Assembly (NCBI GenBank): GCA_000213395.2
Contig: AFHY01000002.1
Coordinates: 38,436 to 81,630 of the forward strand
Direction: 5' to 3'
Origin: a gamma proteobacterium SCGC AAA007-O20
Lineage (GTDB): Bacteria > Pseudomonadota > Gammaproteobacteria > PS1 > Pseudothioglobaceae
Length of the DNA stretch: 43,195 nt
The notes beneath the pieces are model-generated. The model was not told where the DNA came from, did no database searches, and saw nothing but the letters and a program-made list of their open reading frames with translations. This document shows positions 27,131 to 34,998 of the stretch, in pieces. The position numbers and the translations under genes were made by a program. Every line of letters starts with the position of its first letter. Within the stretch, counting starts at the first letter, position 1.

Positions 27131-28772
27131 TGGATGATTCCTTTGAGGATTTGATTGATTTAAGATCAACTTTAGTGTTGAAGGCTTCTTCTATTTCTTT
27201 AAGTCCTTCATCATCGAGAAATTGTTTTTCAGTTTGCTTTCTTTTTTGTTGTTCTTTGTTAACCTCTTTTTGTGACATTGTGCTTCCATTGGTGTTTCCG
27301 GATTGAATTTCCAGAGTTATTTCTTTAAACTTATTGAGCAAAGTTTTTTCGATTGATTCTTGAACATTCTTGGTAAGTAAGTTACTGAATTCTTCATTCA
27401 GGGTGAGCTCAAGTTTATCGCTTTCAAGGGAGCTAAAAAGAGTATTTTTTACAAGCATTTTAGCAGCGCCTTCAAAGGGCAAGTCATTGATAATTCTCTC
27501 CCAATCTTTCTGGTCGTTGATTTTAATTTTCTTTTGTGACTTGGTTTGATTGTCTTTGTTGGTTTTTGTTTCGGACGCTTTTTTAGTATTTATTGGTGTA
27601 ATTTCAGGTTTCGATTCTAGGGCGCTTTGTTTAACTTTGGGGGACTTAGTTTCCGGTTGAGTTGATGTTTTTAGAGTTTTTTTTTCACTATCAAACTCGG
27701 GATGAAATGCAATCATTCTGAGCAATGTCATCTCTAAACCGATTTGTTCGCTTGGTGAATAAGTAAGATCCTTTTGACCATTAATAGCGATTTGATAAAA
27801 AAGCTGTAAGTCGTGCGCTGATATTTGACTAGAAAGGGTTATTATTTCACTGGCAATTTGCTCATTGTTAGTCAGCATCTGAGCAATTGATATTTGATGA
27901 AAAAGTGACGTTATGTCTTGAAGGACATTAGAGAGGTTTTCGCCTTTATGTGCAAGATCCCTGATAAACAATATAACCTCTTCAGCTCTTCTTTCAATAA
28001 CCAGTGTTGCCAGTTTAATGACATCATCATGGAGAACTAAACCTAGCATTGCTTTTATGTCTTTGTTTTTGACACTTCCATTGCCATATGATATTGACTG
28101 GTCAAGAAGGCTAAGAGCATCGCGCATTGAGCCATTTCCAAAATCTGCAATCTTAGATAATGCTGACTCTTCGAACTCCAGATTCTCTGAATCCATAATA
28201 AATTTAAGTTGCGAAAGGATTTCGTTGTGAGAGAGCTTATTTAAATTAAATTGCAAGCAGCGAGACAGGATTGTAACAGGTAGTTTTTTAGGGTCAGTGG
28301 TCGCTAACAAAAACTTGATATGTCCTGGAGGCTCTTCAAGCGTCTTTAATAGTGCATTAAAGCTACTCTTTGATAGCATATGAACTTCGTCTATGAGATA
28401 GATTTTATAGAGATTCTTTGTTGGTAAATATTGAGCATTTTCAAGAATTTCTCGCATATGATCTACACCTGTATGCGAGGCTGCGTCTAGTTCAATGAGG
28501 TCGACCGACCGACCTTGATCTATTTCTAGGCATGTTGCACATTCACCACAAGGCTTTGAGCTGACCCCTTTTTCACAATTAACAGACTTTGCAAAGATAC
28601 GTGCAATGGTAGTTTTTCCCACGCCGCGTGTTCCTGTAAACAAAAATCCATGGTGCAGATTGTTATTATCAAGCGCATTAACAAGGGTTTTAATTGTATG
28701 CGTTTGACCGACCAACTCTTCAAATTTATGGGGTCTATATTTTCTAGCTAAAACTTGGTAATGTTCGCTCAT
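27123..28772 (-). CDS. dnaX: DNA polymerase III tau (and probably gamma) subunit
   Basis: A 549-residue clamp-loader ATPase, read from the canonical MSEHYQVLARKYRPHKFEELVG at 28772; the frame is open 54 bases further upstream, but that stretch is unlike DnaX. Walker A is GTRGVGKTT (46-54), a zinc module has cysteines at 66, 75, 78 and 81, Walker B is LIDEVHML, and sensor 1 lies in LLATTDP. Domain III ends about residue 357; the lysine-rich linker and the tau-specific tail follow. Codons 363-366 contain nine consecutive A, with immediate stops in both other frames, a likely switch to a gamma-like form. No Shine-Dalgarno is evident; the SRP RNA lies just upstream. Confidence 0.96.
   Translation of the reverse strand: MSEHYQVLARKYRPHKFEELVGQTHTIKTLVNALDNNNLHHGFLFTGTRGVGKTTIARIFAKSVNCEKGVSSKPCGECATCLEIDQGRSVDLIELDAASHTGVDHMREILENAQYLPTKNLYKIYLIDEVHMLSKSSFNALLKTLEEPPGHIKFLLATTDPKKLPVTILSRCLQFNLNKLSHNEILSQLKFIMDSENLEFEESALSKIADFGNGSMRDALSLLDQSISYGNGSVKNKDIKAMLGLVLHDDVIKLATLVIERRAEEVILFIRDLAHKGENLSNVLQDITSLFHQISIAQMLTNNEQIASEIITLSSQISAHDLQLFYQIAINGQKDLTYSPSEQIGLEMTLLRMIAFHPEFDSEKKTLKTSTQPETKSPKVKQSALESKPEITPINTKKASETKTNKDNQTKSQKKIKINDQKDWERIINDLPFEGAAKMLVKNTLFSSLESDKLELTLNEEFSNLLTKNVQESIEKTLLNKFKEITLEIQSGNTNGSTMSQKEVNKEQQKRKQTEKQFLDDEGLKEIEEAFNTKVDLKSIKSSKESSNV
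27646..27685 (-). promoter_or_regulatory. A9 slippage/frameshift site in dnaX
   Basis: On the coding strand GAA AAA AAA ACT contains nine A (27685-27677), at codons 363-366, just past domain III. Gaining one A or slipping -1 gives 10 further codons and a TAA at 27648-27646. Losing one A gives CTC TAA at once. Products would be about 366-375 residues, the size of ATPase domains I-III. Thermus dnaX makes gamma by transcriptional slippage on an A9 run and E. coli by -1 frameshifting on A6G. The site is seen; its use is inferred. Confidence 0.55.
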
Positions 28773-28829
28773 CAAGGTTAGTATTTTCTTAGTGTATAGA
28801 GTAGTGCCGAGAATAGGCTCCAACACATA

Positions 28830-28907
28830 AAAAAGTTATTACCGTTGCTCCCTTCCGGGCCTGGCGGGGTTCATAACCATTCATTGTCGGTATACCCTCG
28901 ACACTAC
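28830..28907 (-). ncRNA. ffs: 4.5S / signal recognition particle RNA (bacterial small type)
   Basis: The minus strand carries the highly conserved domain IV hairpin CCAGGCCCGGAAGGGAGCA (near 28848-28866), with the GGAA tetraloop and the asymmetric loop bound by Ffh M domain. It is closed by GTTAT/ATAAC and followed by a T6 run at 28834-28829 that ends the transcript. A TAAAAT at 28919-28914 is a suitable -10, placing the 5' end near 28907; both ends are approximate by several bases. An upstream mini-hairpin with the palindrome GGTATACC flanked by TGTCG and CGACA may be part of the RNA. It lies between dat and dnaX. Confidence 0.88.
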
Positions 28908-28997
28908 AGTCGTATTTTACTAGATTTGATTATTCCAATTAGTTTTTCTTGGTTATTGTAAGTGTTTTTTTATGTTAAATAAAGGACGTTTCATTAA

Positions 28998-29840
28998 TTA
29001 AGCGTTAATGCTTTTTATCGCCTGATAGCGATCATAAATTAACGACCATGTTTCACCAACTTTACCATTATTAATGGGGCTATTATCAATTCGTGTTATC
29101 GGAACAACTTCGCGTGTAGAGCTACTGATCCAGACCTCGTCAGCATCCATTAAAGAGTCTTTATTAAATGTGATCTCTTTGATTTCAATATCGTAGTATT
29201 TAGCACAATCTATAATCATTTCTCTGGTTATACCTGGCAATATATACGGTCCCTTAGGGTGGGTATAGATGCAATTATTTTTAACCAAAAACAAGTTCGA
29301 ACTAGAGCATTCAGTAACGATACCATTTCGAATAAGAATAACCTCTTCAACGCCATGATTTTTAGCTTCCTGAGCAAACATGATATTAGCAAGCAGTGAG
29401 GTGGCTTTGGTGTCGCATTGACTCCATCGAATGTCATCACGGGTAATGGCATCTGAACCTTTTAATAAATCATCTTTAGTTGGACTCTTAAAGGGTGATG
29501 ATTGCATATAAACAGTTGGCTTAAGTTTGCCATGGGTGTGTTTCCGATCATCATCACAGCCACGAGAGATTTGTAAATAAATAGCCTGTTTGTTACTCTC
29601 TTGGTGATATGAAATTAATTCATTAATTATTGAGATCCACCCTTTTTTATCATAGGGGTTAACTATATTTATGGTATCTAGTCCTTCTTGAAGTCGCTTT
29701 AGATGCGATTCCAGTCCTAGAATTAATCCATTGTAGACAGGGAAAACCTCATAAACCCCATCACCAAATAGAAAACCTCGGTCCATAACGGAAATAAAGG
29801 CTTCATTTTTTAAGATAAATTTTCCGTTTAAATAAACCAA
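28998..29840 (-). CDS. dat: D-amino acid (D-alanine) aminotransferase, PLP fold type IV
   Basis: A 280-residue class IV aminotransferase. MDRGFLFGDGVYEVFPVYNG opens like DAAT, with Tyr30. Lys145 in CDTKATSLLANI occupies exactly the position of the catalytic Lys145 of Bacillus DAAT, and TECSSSNLFLV with GPYILPGITREMII form the cofactor phosphate site. Likely reaction: D-alanine plus 2-oxoglutarate to pyruvate plus D-glutamate. The DRKHTHGK segment resembles the RxH carboxylate trap of DAAT but is not identical, so a branched-chain or aminodeoxychorismate specificity is not fully excluded. Only four bases separate it from the upstream D,D-carboxypeptidase gene, which releases D-Ala. Confidence 0.86.
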   Translation of the reverse strand: MVYLNGKFILKNEAFISVMDRGFLFGDGVYEVFPVYNGLILGLESHLKRLQEGLDTINIVNPYDKKGWISIINELISYHQESNKQAIYLQISRGCDDDRKHTHGKLKPTVYMQSSPFKSPTKDDLLKGSDAITRDDIRWSQCDTKATSLLANIMFAQEAKNHGVEEVILIRNGIVTECSSSNLFLVKNNCIYTHPKGPYILPGITREMIIDCAKYYDIEIKEITFNKDSLMDADEVWISSSTREVVPITRIDNSPINNGKVGETWSLIYDRYQAIKSINA

Positions 29841-29844
29841 TACT

Positions 29845-30990
29845 TTATCTAAAAAGTAACTTGATGGTATCGACTATTCTTGCAAAGAATCCAGATTCAG
29901 GAGCATCCTCAAGAGCAATAAGAGAAATAGTAGCGATGGTTTCATTGCTGAAACTGATCACTAAATTTCCAACTCTTTCACCTTGATTAATAGGGGCTAT
30001 TAAATCCTGGTCAAGAGTAATGGTTTGAGTGGTATATTTAAACTGGTTTCTTGGTAAGGTTAGATAGGTTGAATCTTCTACACCAACCTTGATGCTACTT
30101 TTTTCAGATTTGTAGATTGGTACTTGGTGGGATATGTCGTCAACAGATTGAGTCTCAAAGAAGCGAAAACCGTAATCCAATAATTTTTCTGTTTCTGTAA
30201 ATCGAACTGTCGGGCTTTCTGAGCCAAGAACCACAGAAATAAGTCTCATGCCTACACGTTTTGCACTTATTACAAGGCAATATCCAGCTTTCTGAGTGTA
30301 ACCAGTCTTGAGTCCATCTACGGTGCTGTCTGACCATAAAAGTTTATTTCGATTGGGTTGGGTAATATTGTTGTACGTAAATTCCTTCTCGCTATACCAC
30401 TTGTAAAAATCTGGATAATTACGAATCATAGCTGAGGAAAGAATAGCCATATCTTTTGCGGTTGTATACTGATCTTCGTGTGGTAATCCAGAAGAATTCT
30501 CAAATCGAGAGTTTTTCATACCTAGTTGTTCTGCATAATCATTCATGAAGAGGACAAATGTACCTTCAGAACCAGCCACATGTTCAGCAAGAGCCACAGA
30601 GGCGTCATTACCAGACTGAACTATCATTCCTCTCAGTAGGTCATGAAGCTTAATCATTTTACCGACCTCAATAAAGCTTCTTGAACCTCCAGTTTTCCAT
30701 GCTTTTTCACTGATCTTTACATCATCCTCAAGGGTAATAAATTCTTCCTTTATACGTTGAAAGACAACATATGAGGTCATTAGTTTTGTCAAACTAGCAG
30801 GGGTTCTTTTTTCGTCTTCGTTGTTTGCGGCAAGTATAGCTCCAGAATTGTGGTCCATTACAACGTAGGCGGCAGCACCGATAGCAGGTGCATCGGGAAT
30901 ATAGAAGCGCGGTTCTTCTGCATTAGTACTCGAGATAAGCAGCAATAAAACAAAGGATTTTACGAAACTGATGAGGGTTTTTGATTTCAT
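29845..30990 (-). CDS. dacA: D-alanyl-D-alanine carboxypeptidase (PBP5/6 family)
   Basis: A 381-residue penicillin-binding protein. Residues 1-24 are a signal peptide (STNA/EE). The active-site triad is complete: Ser66-x-x-Lys69 in PASLTKLM, Ser126-Gly-Asn128 and Lys228-Thr-Gly230. The C-terminal beta-rich domain (about 270-360) ends in an amphipathic segment, ARIVDTIKLLF, that anchors it on the outer face of the inner membrane. It trims the terminal D-Ala from peptidoglycan pentapeptides. It forms a unit with dat, which can recycle the D-Ala. The 204-base gap upstream, to rodA, shows no gene and no convincing promoter beyond an isolated TATAAT; rlpA, often there, is missing. Confidence 0.95.
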   Translation of the reverse strand: MKSKTLISFVKSFVLLLLISSTNAEEPRFYIPDAPAIGAAAYVVMDHNSGAILAANNEDEKRTPASLTKLMTSYVVFQRIKEEFITLEDDVKISEKAWKTGGSRSFIEVGKMIKLHDLLRGMIVQSGNDASVALAEHVAGSEGTFVLFMNDYAEQLGMKNSRFENSSGLPHEDQYTTAKDMAILSSAMIRNYPDFYKWYSEKEFTYNNITQPNRNKLLWSDSTVDGLKTGYTQKAGYCLVISAKRVGMRLISVVLGSESPTVRFTETEKLLDYGFRFFETQSVDDISHQVPIYKSEKSSIKVGVEDSTYLTLPRNQFKYTTQTITLDQDLIAPINQGERVGNLVISFSNETIATISLIALEDAPESGFFARIVDTIKLLFR

Positions 30991-31194
30991 AGAATAGTGT
31001 TTTTTAGTTAGTTAATTAATCACCTAGGAAAACTGATATATTGCCATTAATATAGTGATTAGGATGATTATAACGAGTAATAACACAATATTTTTAGAAA
31101 CTCAGAAAGAAGTTTGAAAAATTAACATTTTTTTAATTGGAGAATTAATAAAACCATTAGAAGTGTCGGTGAGGTTACAGGCAGGTTATATTTT

Positions 31195-32331
31195 TTACTG
31201 CAAATAACGTGGACTTTTATGTTTATGAATTGACATAATAATGCCAAAACTGGCCATCAATGTCATCAAAGAAGATCCACCATAGCTGATTAAAGGAAGG
31301 GGGACACCAACAACCGGTAAAAGTCCAGAAACCATACCCATATTAACAAAAATATAGGTAAACAAAACGAATGTCAGGCTTGCACCTAGTAATCTAGAAA
31401 AATTATCTTCACAGCGAAGCGATAAATTGAAGCAACGATATATCATCAAGGTGTAAATTGATAACAACAAAATAAAACCAACAAAGCCCATTTCCTCAGC
31501 TAAAACTGAAAAAATAAAATCAGTAGATTGCTCAGGAACGAAGTCGAGTCGGGATTGAGAGCCATGAGTGATACCTTTTCCTGTTAAGCCACCAGAGCCA
31601 ATTGCAATTTTTGATTGAAGGATATGATATCCCGAACCGAGTGGGTCAGATTCTGGATTGAACAGTGTCAAAATTCGATTTTTTTGATAAGAAATTAGCA
31701 AGTGATTCCAAGCAAAATAGAGTAAACCGCCAAGTGAAGCCACAAGGAGTCCCAAATTTATCCAAGGGTTTTTTACCAGACGAATTCTGAATCCTGAAAA
31801 AAATAATACATAAATACCTGAAGCTCCAATTAATAAAGCGGTTCCTAGGTCGGGTTGCTTAGCAATTAAGAGAACGACAATTGAGATGCCTACTAGAGAG
31901 ATTATGATTGGGAGTGCTCTAGGTGGCAGTGTGCTTTCACTCAATATTGAAGCTATCCCTATTGGAACTATAATCTTCATCATTTCTGATGGCTGAAATT
32001 TAATAAAGCCTAAGTTTAGCCATCTTTGGGCACCACCTCCATAGCTACCAAAAAACAATACCAAAATTAATAAAACTATTCCTAAGACCATTAATATTGG
32101 TGCCGATCTCTTTAATAAGAGTGGGGGTATTTGTGCAACAACCAGCATGACAGATGTAGCTAGTCCGAGATGAATCAGTTGTCGATATACTAAATCAAGG
32201 GAGCGACTGGAGCTGCTATACAAGATCAATAATCCAAGACCAGAAAGAAGAATAATTAAAAACAATAACGGTGTATCTATCTTAAAGAAACGATAGAAAA
32301 ATTTAATTTTTTTAATAAAATAATCAATCAT
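31195..32331 (-). CDS. rodA: Rod shape-determining peptidoglycan glycosyltransferase RodA (SEDS)
   Basis: A 378-residue polytopic SEDS protein with about ten transmembrane helices. It contains GGGAQRWLNLGFIKFQPSE (98-116), AKQPDLGTALLIGASGIYVL, and the catalytic Asp271 in EQSTDFIFSVLAEE, matching D262 of E. coli RodA. It ends with PLPLISYGGSSLMTLMASFG, typical of the family. RodA polymerises glycan strands with PBP2 during elongation. PBP2 (mrdA), normally just upstream, is absent; instead the Mth938-domain gene overlaps the start by four bases. RodA rather than FtsW is indicated by length and motif variants. Confidence 0.94.
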   Translation of the reverse strand: MIDYFIKKIKFFYRFFKIDTPLLFLIILLSGLGLLILYSSSSRSLDLVYRQLIHLGLATSVMLVVAQIPPLLLKRSAPILMVLGIVLLILVLFFGSYGGGAQRWLNLGFIKFQPSEMMKIIVPIGIASILSESTLPPRALPIIISLVGISIVVLLIAKQPDLGTALLIGASGIYVLFFSGFRIRLVKNPWINLGLLVASLGGLLYFAWNHLLISYQKNRILTLFNPESDPLGSGYHILQSKIAIGSGGLTGKGITHGSQSRLDFVPEQSTDFIFSVLAEEMGFVGFILLLSIYTLMIYRCFNLSLRCEDNFSRLLGASLTFVLFTYIFVNMGMVSGLLPVVGVPLPLISYGGSSLMTLMASFGIIMSIHKHKSPRYLQ

Positions 32332-32690
32332 AAAATCAGCAAACCTACAGGTCTTAAATCTGAAATCAATAAGTTAAAGCTACTACATGCAGATACATTA
32401 TTCATACATTCCAAACCTAATCCAAGTTCAGATAATGAAACTTGCTGCTTAGGGGAGAGAAATTTTGATTTTTTTCCGGTACCAATTATCAGTAAATCTA
32501 GTGATTCTTGACTCAACAAGGGGAATAGTACATCTTTGCTGATCTCTTCAAGCGAAGTTATTGACACTTCTTCTATCTTTTTAGAGGAGATAAAGCAGGG
32601 TATATTCAGTTGAATGTGTGAAAGTTTAATTGTAGATTCATCTATAGAAATAATGGTATTTTGATTAGCGCTTTGCTGAGTGAATTCCAT
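32328..32690 (-). CDS. Mth938-like (DUF498/NDUFAF3-type) domain protein
   Basis: A 120-residue single-domain protein. LDLLIIGTGKKSKFLSPKQQ and LGLGLECMNNVSACSSFNLL match the Mth938 fold, whose eukaryotic member NDUFAF3 assists complex I assembly. The bacterial role is unknown. The ATG at 32690 follows a 173-base divergent gap to gltX. Its stop overlaps the rodA start by four bases, so the two are translationally coupled, an unusual partnership. Residues 1-45 are poorly conserved. Confidence 0.8.
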   Translation of the reverse strand: MEFTQQSANQNTIISIDESTIKLSHIQLNIPCFISSKKIEEVSITSLEEISKDVLFPLLSQESLDLLIIGTGKKSKFLSPKQQVSLSELGLGLECMNNVSACSSFNLLISDLRPVGLLIL

Positions 32691-32760
32691 TAAATGACTT
32701 AGGTATTTGAATGCTGGAAGTCAATTATAACAGTGTAAAATTGGCACTTCATTTGATTTA

Positions 32761-32788
32761 TTGTTTAGTTGATAAAGTTACTTATAAT
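32761..32788 (+). promoter_or_regulatory. Candidate gltX promoter
   Basis: TTGTTT (32761-32766) and a perfect TATAAT (32783-32788) are separated by 16 bases in the divergent Mth938-gltX gap. Transcription would begin near 32795, leaving a leader of about 70 bases. Confidence 0.5.
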
Positions 32789-32863
32789 CAATATCATGAG
32801 TCTACTAAGTTGACACAAACACTATTATTGGAGCCGATAAATTAATTCTAAATAATCAAATAA

Positions 32864-34249
32864 ATGAAATCAAGATTTGCCCCTTCACCGACAGGTTATT
32901 TACATATTGGTGGTGCCAGAACGGCACTTTTTGCATGGCTTTGGGCTAAAAAAAATAACAGTAAGTTTGCTCTTCGAATCGAAGACACTGACAAGGAGCG
33001 CTCAACTCAGAATTCAGTAGAAGCTATTTTGCAAGGAATAGACTGGCTAGGTTTGAGTTATGACGAAGGACCTATTTATCAAAGTGATAGACTTGAACGT
33101 TATAAAGAAGTCGTCTCTCAATTGCTCGATGATGAAAAGGCATATTACTGCGAATGTACAAAAGAGCGCTTAGTGAGAATGCGTGAAGCACAAATGGCAA
33201 GCGGAGATAAACCGAAATATGATGGCTGTTGTCGCGATAAGAAACTCAAAAGCGGTGTAGTTCGTTTCCTTAATCCAGAGAATGGGACTGTATCTTTTAA
33301 TGACTATGTTAAAGGTGACATTGAAATTGCTAATAGTGAGTTAGATGATTTCATTATTACAAGGTCAGATGGTTCACCGACATATAACTTGACAGTTGTG
33401 GTTGATGACCATGATATGAATATTGAATGTGTTATTAGAGGTGATGACCACATAAACAATACACCTAAACAAATAAATCTGTATGAGTCTTTGGGTTGGA
33501 ATATACCAAGATTTGCCCATGTGCCTATGATTTTGGGTAGTGACGGTTCACGACTGTCAAAAAGGCATGGAGCAGTTAATCTAATGTCATATAGGGATGC
33601 AGGTTTTTTGCCGAAAGCTTTATTAAACTACATTGTTCGTTTAGGCTGGTCTCATGGTGATCAAGAGATTTTCTCAGTTGATGAGATGATTAAATCATTT
33701 GAACTCAAAAACATCAATAAATCATCAGCAAGTTTCAATCAAGAAAAACTAGATTGGATTAATCATTCATATATAAAGACAACTGAAATTAACGAACTTG
33801 TATCCGAGCTAGAATGGCACCTAAATCAACTTTCTATTGATTTAAGTGATGGACCAGATATAAAAGAGGTTATTGAAGCTCTCAGAGATCGTTCGAAATC
33901 TTTAGTTGATATGGCTAAGAATTGTGTGATGTTTTATCACGATTTTGAAGGCTTTGACTATGATCTAGCTATAAAGTTTTTTAATTTGAAATCAAGGCCC
34001 GTACTAGGCGATTTACTAATAAATTTAGAAACTCTAGATCAATGGTCTGCTGAACATATTCATGAAGTAATTCAGAGTATATGTGAGAGTCGTAATATAG
34101 GCTTTGGAAAAGTAGGACAACCATTAAGATTGGCTATCAGCGGAGATGGCAAAGCTGGAAGTATTGATAAGAGTACTCAATTAGTTGGCAAGAAGAGGGT
34201 GCTGTTAAGACTGAAAATGGCGACTGATTGGATTGATAACATTCCCTAA
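32864..34249 (+). CDS. gltX: Glutamyl-tRNA synthetase
   Basis: A 461-residue class Ib synthetase. It starts with RFAPSPTGYLHIGGARTALF, containing the HIGH-type HIGG, and carries the KMSKS equivalent LSKRH in GSDGSRLSKRHGAVNLM. The zinc-module region CECTKERLVRMREAQMASG is retained with Cys residues (YYCEC, GCCRD). The C-terminal half is the alpha-helical anticodon-binding cage, ending KMATDWIDNIP. It makes Glu-tRNA for protein and tetrapyrrole synthesis. The window shows no second gltX copy, so discrimination between tRNA-Glu and tRNA-Gln cannot be judged. Confidence 0.97.
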   Translation: MKSRFAPSPTGYLHIGGARTALFAWLWAKKNNSKFALRIEDTDKERSTQNSVEAILQGIDWLGLSYDEGPIYQSDRLERYKEVVSQLLDDEKAYYCECTKERLVRMREAQMASGDKPKYDGCCRDKKLKSGVVRFLNPENGTVSFNDYVKGDIEIANSELDDFIITRSDGSPTYNLTVVVDDHDMNIECVIRGDDHINNTPKQINLYESLGWNIPRFAHVPMILGSDGSRLSKRHGAVNLMSYRDAGFLPKALLNYIVRLGWSHGDQEIFSVDEMIKSFELKNINKSSASFNQEKLDWINHSYIKTTEINELVSELEWHLNQLSIDLSDGPDIKEVIEALRDRSKSLVDMAKNCVMFYHDFEGFDYDLAIKFFNLKSRPVLGDLLINLETLDQWSAEHIHEVIQSICESRNIGFGKVGQPLRLAISGDGKAGSIDKSTQLVGKKRVLLRLKMATDWIDNIP

Positions 34250-34287
34250 TAGAATTTATTTTGACTTCTACAATTAACTAACAAAAC

Positions 34288-34305
34288 GATAACCCCTGTG
34301 TTATC
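34288..34305 (+). terminator. Weak stem-loop after gltX
   Basis: GATAAC (34288-34293) pairs with GTTATC (34300-34305) around CCCTGT, followed by TAATTTTATTA. It lies 38 bases after the gltX stop. The stem is short and AT-rich, so it is at best a weak terminator. Confidence 0.3.
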
Positions 34306-34454
34306 TAATTTTATTACAATTCAAGTTGCATTATCATTTATAACAATATCTATTATCTTGGCATTTATAGCTACCTAGGCTTTATTGATCTATTAGAGGG
34401 AATTATTTGAAAATTAGATAATCTTTGTAAAATAATAGATTTTTTGTTGATAAG

Positions 34455-34463
34455 TGATATAAT
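34455..34463 (+). promoter_or_regulatory. Extended -10 promoter of trxA
   Basis: TGATATAAT is a perfect extended -10 (TGnTATAAT) with no consensus -35, which such promoters do not need. Transcription would start near 34470 and give a leader of about 44 bases. The rest of the 264-base gltX-trxA gap holds only the weak stem-loop after gltX and AT-rich sequence. Confidence 0.55.
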
Positions 34464-34513
34464 AGTGCCAAGAATTATCCAATTCTATTATTAATTTCCT
34501 TTTTTTTGAGAGC

Positions 34514-34840
34514 ATGAACGACAAAATTAAAGTAGTCAGTGACGCTTCTTTTAATGCTGATGTAATTAGCTCCACACAACCTGTTTTAGTTGATTTTTGG
34601 GCTGAATGGTGTGGGCCATGTAAGGCTCTTGCGCCAGTTCTAGATGAAATAGCTAATGAATATGACGGTCGCATAACTATAGCAAAGGTTAACGTTGATG
34701 AAAACTTACAAATACCACCTAAATATGGCATTAGAGGTATCCCAACAATGCTTTTATTTAGGGATGGCTCGGTTCAGGCAACAAAGGTTGGTGCTCTCTC
34801 TAAGGCTAACTTAAACGCATTTTTGGATTCAAATATTTAA
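34514..34840 (+). CDS. trxA: Thioredoxin
   Basis: A 108-residue thioredoxin, exactly typical in size. The redox site is WCGPCK with Cys33 and Cys36 after VLVDFWAE, and the cis-Pro lies in RGIPTMLLF. It reduces protein disulfides such as those of ribonucleotide reductase and methionine sulfoxide reductase. It precedes rho, the classic gammaproteobacterial trxA-rho order. The extended -10 at 34455-34463 is its likely promoter. The bases just upstream of the ATG read TTTGAGAGC, a modest ribosome-binding site. Confidence 0.97.
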   Translation: MNDKIKVVSDASFNADVISSTQPVLVDFWAEWCGPCKALAPVLDEIANEYDGRITIAKVNVDENLQIPPKYGIRGIPTMLLFRDGSVQATKVGALSKANLNAFLDSNI

Positions 34841-34957
34841 CAGTACTAGTTTTATTACTCTTAATAACTTATAAACATAATAATAAATAACATTTTCTTA
34901 TTAAAAACTTCTTAAAACTAAACAAAGACTCAACCCTGAGCTGATTTAATTCCCTAT

Positions 34958-34972
34958 TTGACATCTTGTCAA
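34958..34972 (+). promoter_or_regulatory. Inverted repeat ahead of rho
   Basis: TTGACA-TCT-TGTCAA is a perfect 6-bp inverted repeat with a 3-base loop, 26 bases before the rho ATG. The left arm is also a consensus -35, but no acceptable -10 follows at 16-18 bases. rho is known to be autogenously attenuated in its leader, so an RNA element is conceivable. The remaining 158-base trxA-rho gap is AT-rich with a small CTCA/TGAG hairpin. Confidence 0.35.
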
Positions 34973-34998
34973 TCACAACAATCTAAAAATACTTTAAT

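Noticed and set aside
27131..27169. Longer N-terminus for ybaB starting at 27169
   Set aside because: It would overlap dnaX by 47 bases and adds a leader absent from the family; the ATG at 27130 gives the standard opening.
28773..28826. 18-codon N-terminal extension of dnaX
   Set aside because: DnaX proteins begin at MS-YQVLARKYRP; the upstream codons are not conserved and run toward the SRP RNA terminator.
32810..32815. Consensus -35 TTGACA before gltX
   Set aside because: No acceptable -10 at 16-18 bases downstream; the TTGTTT/TATAAT pair just upstream is better.
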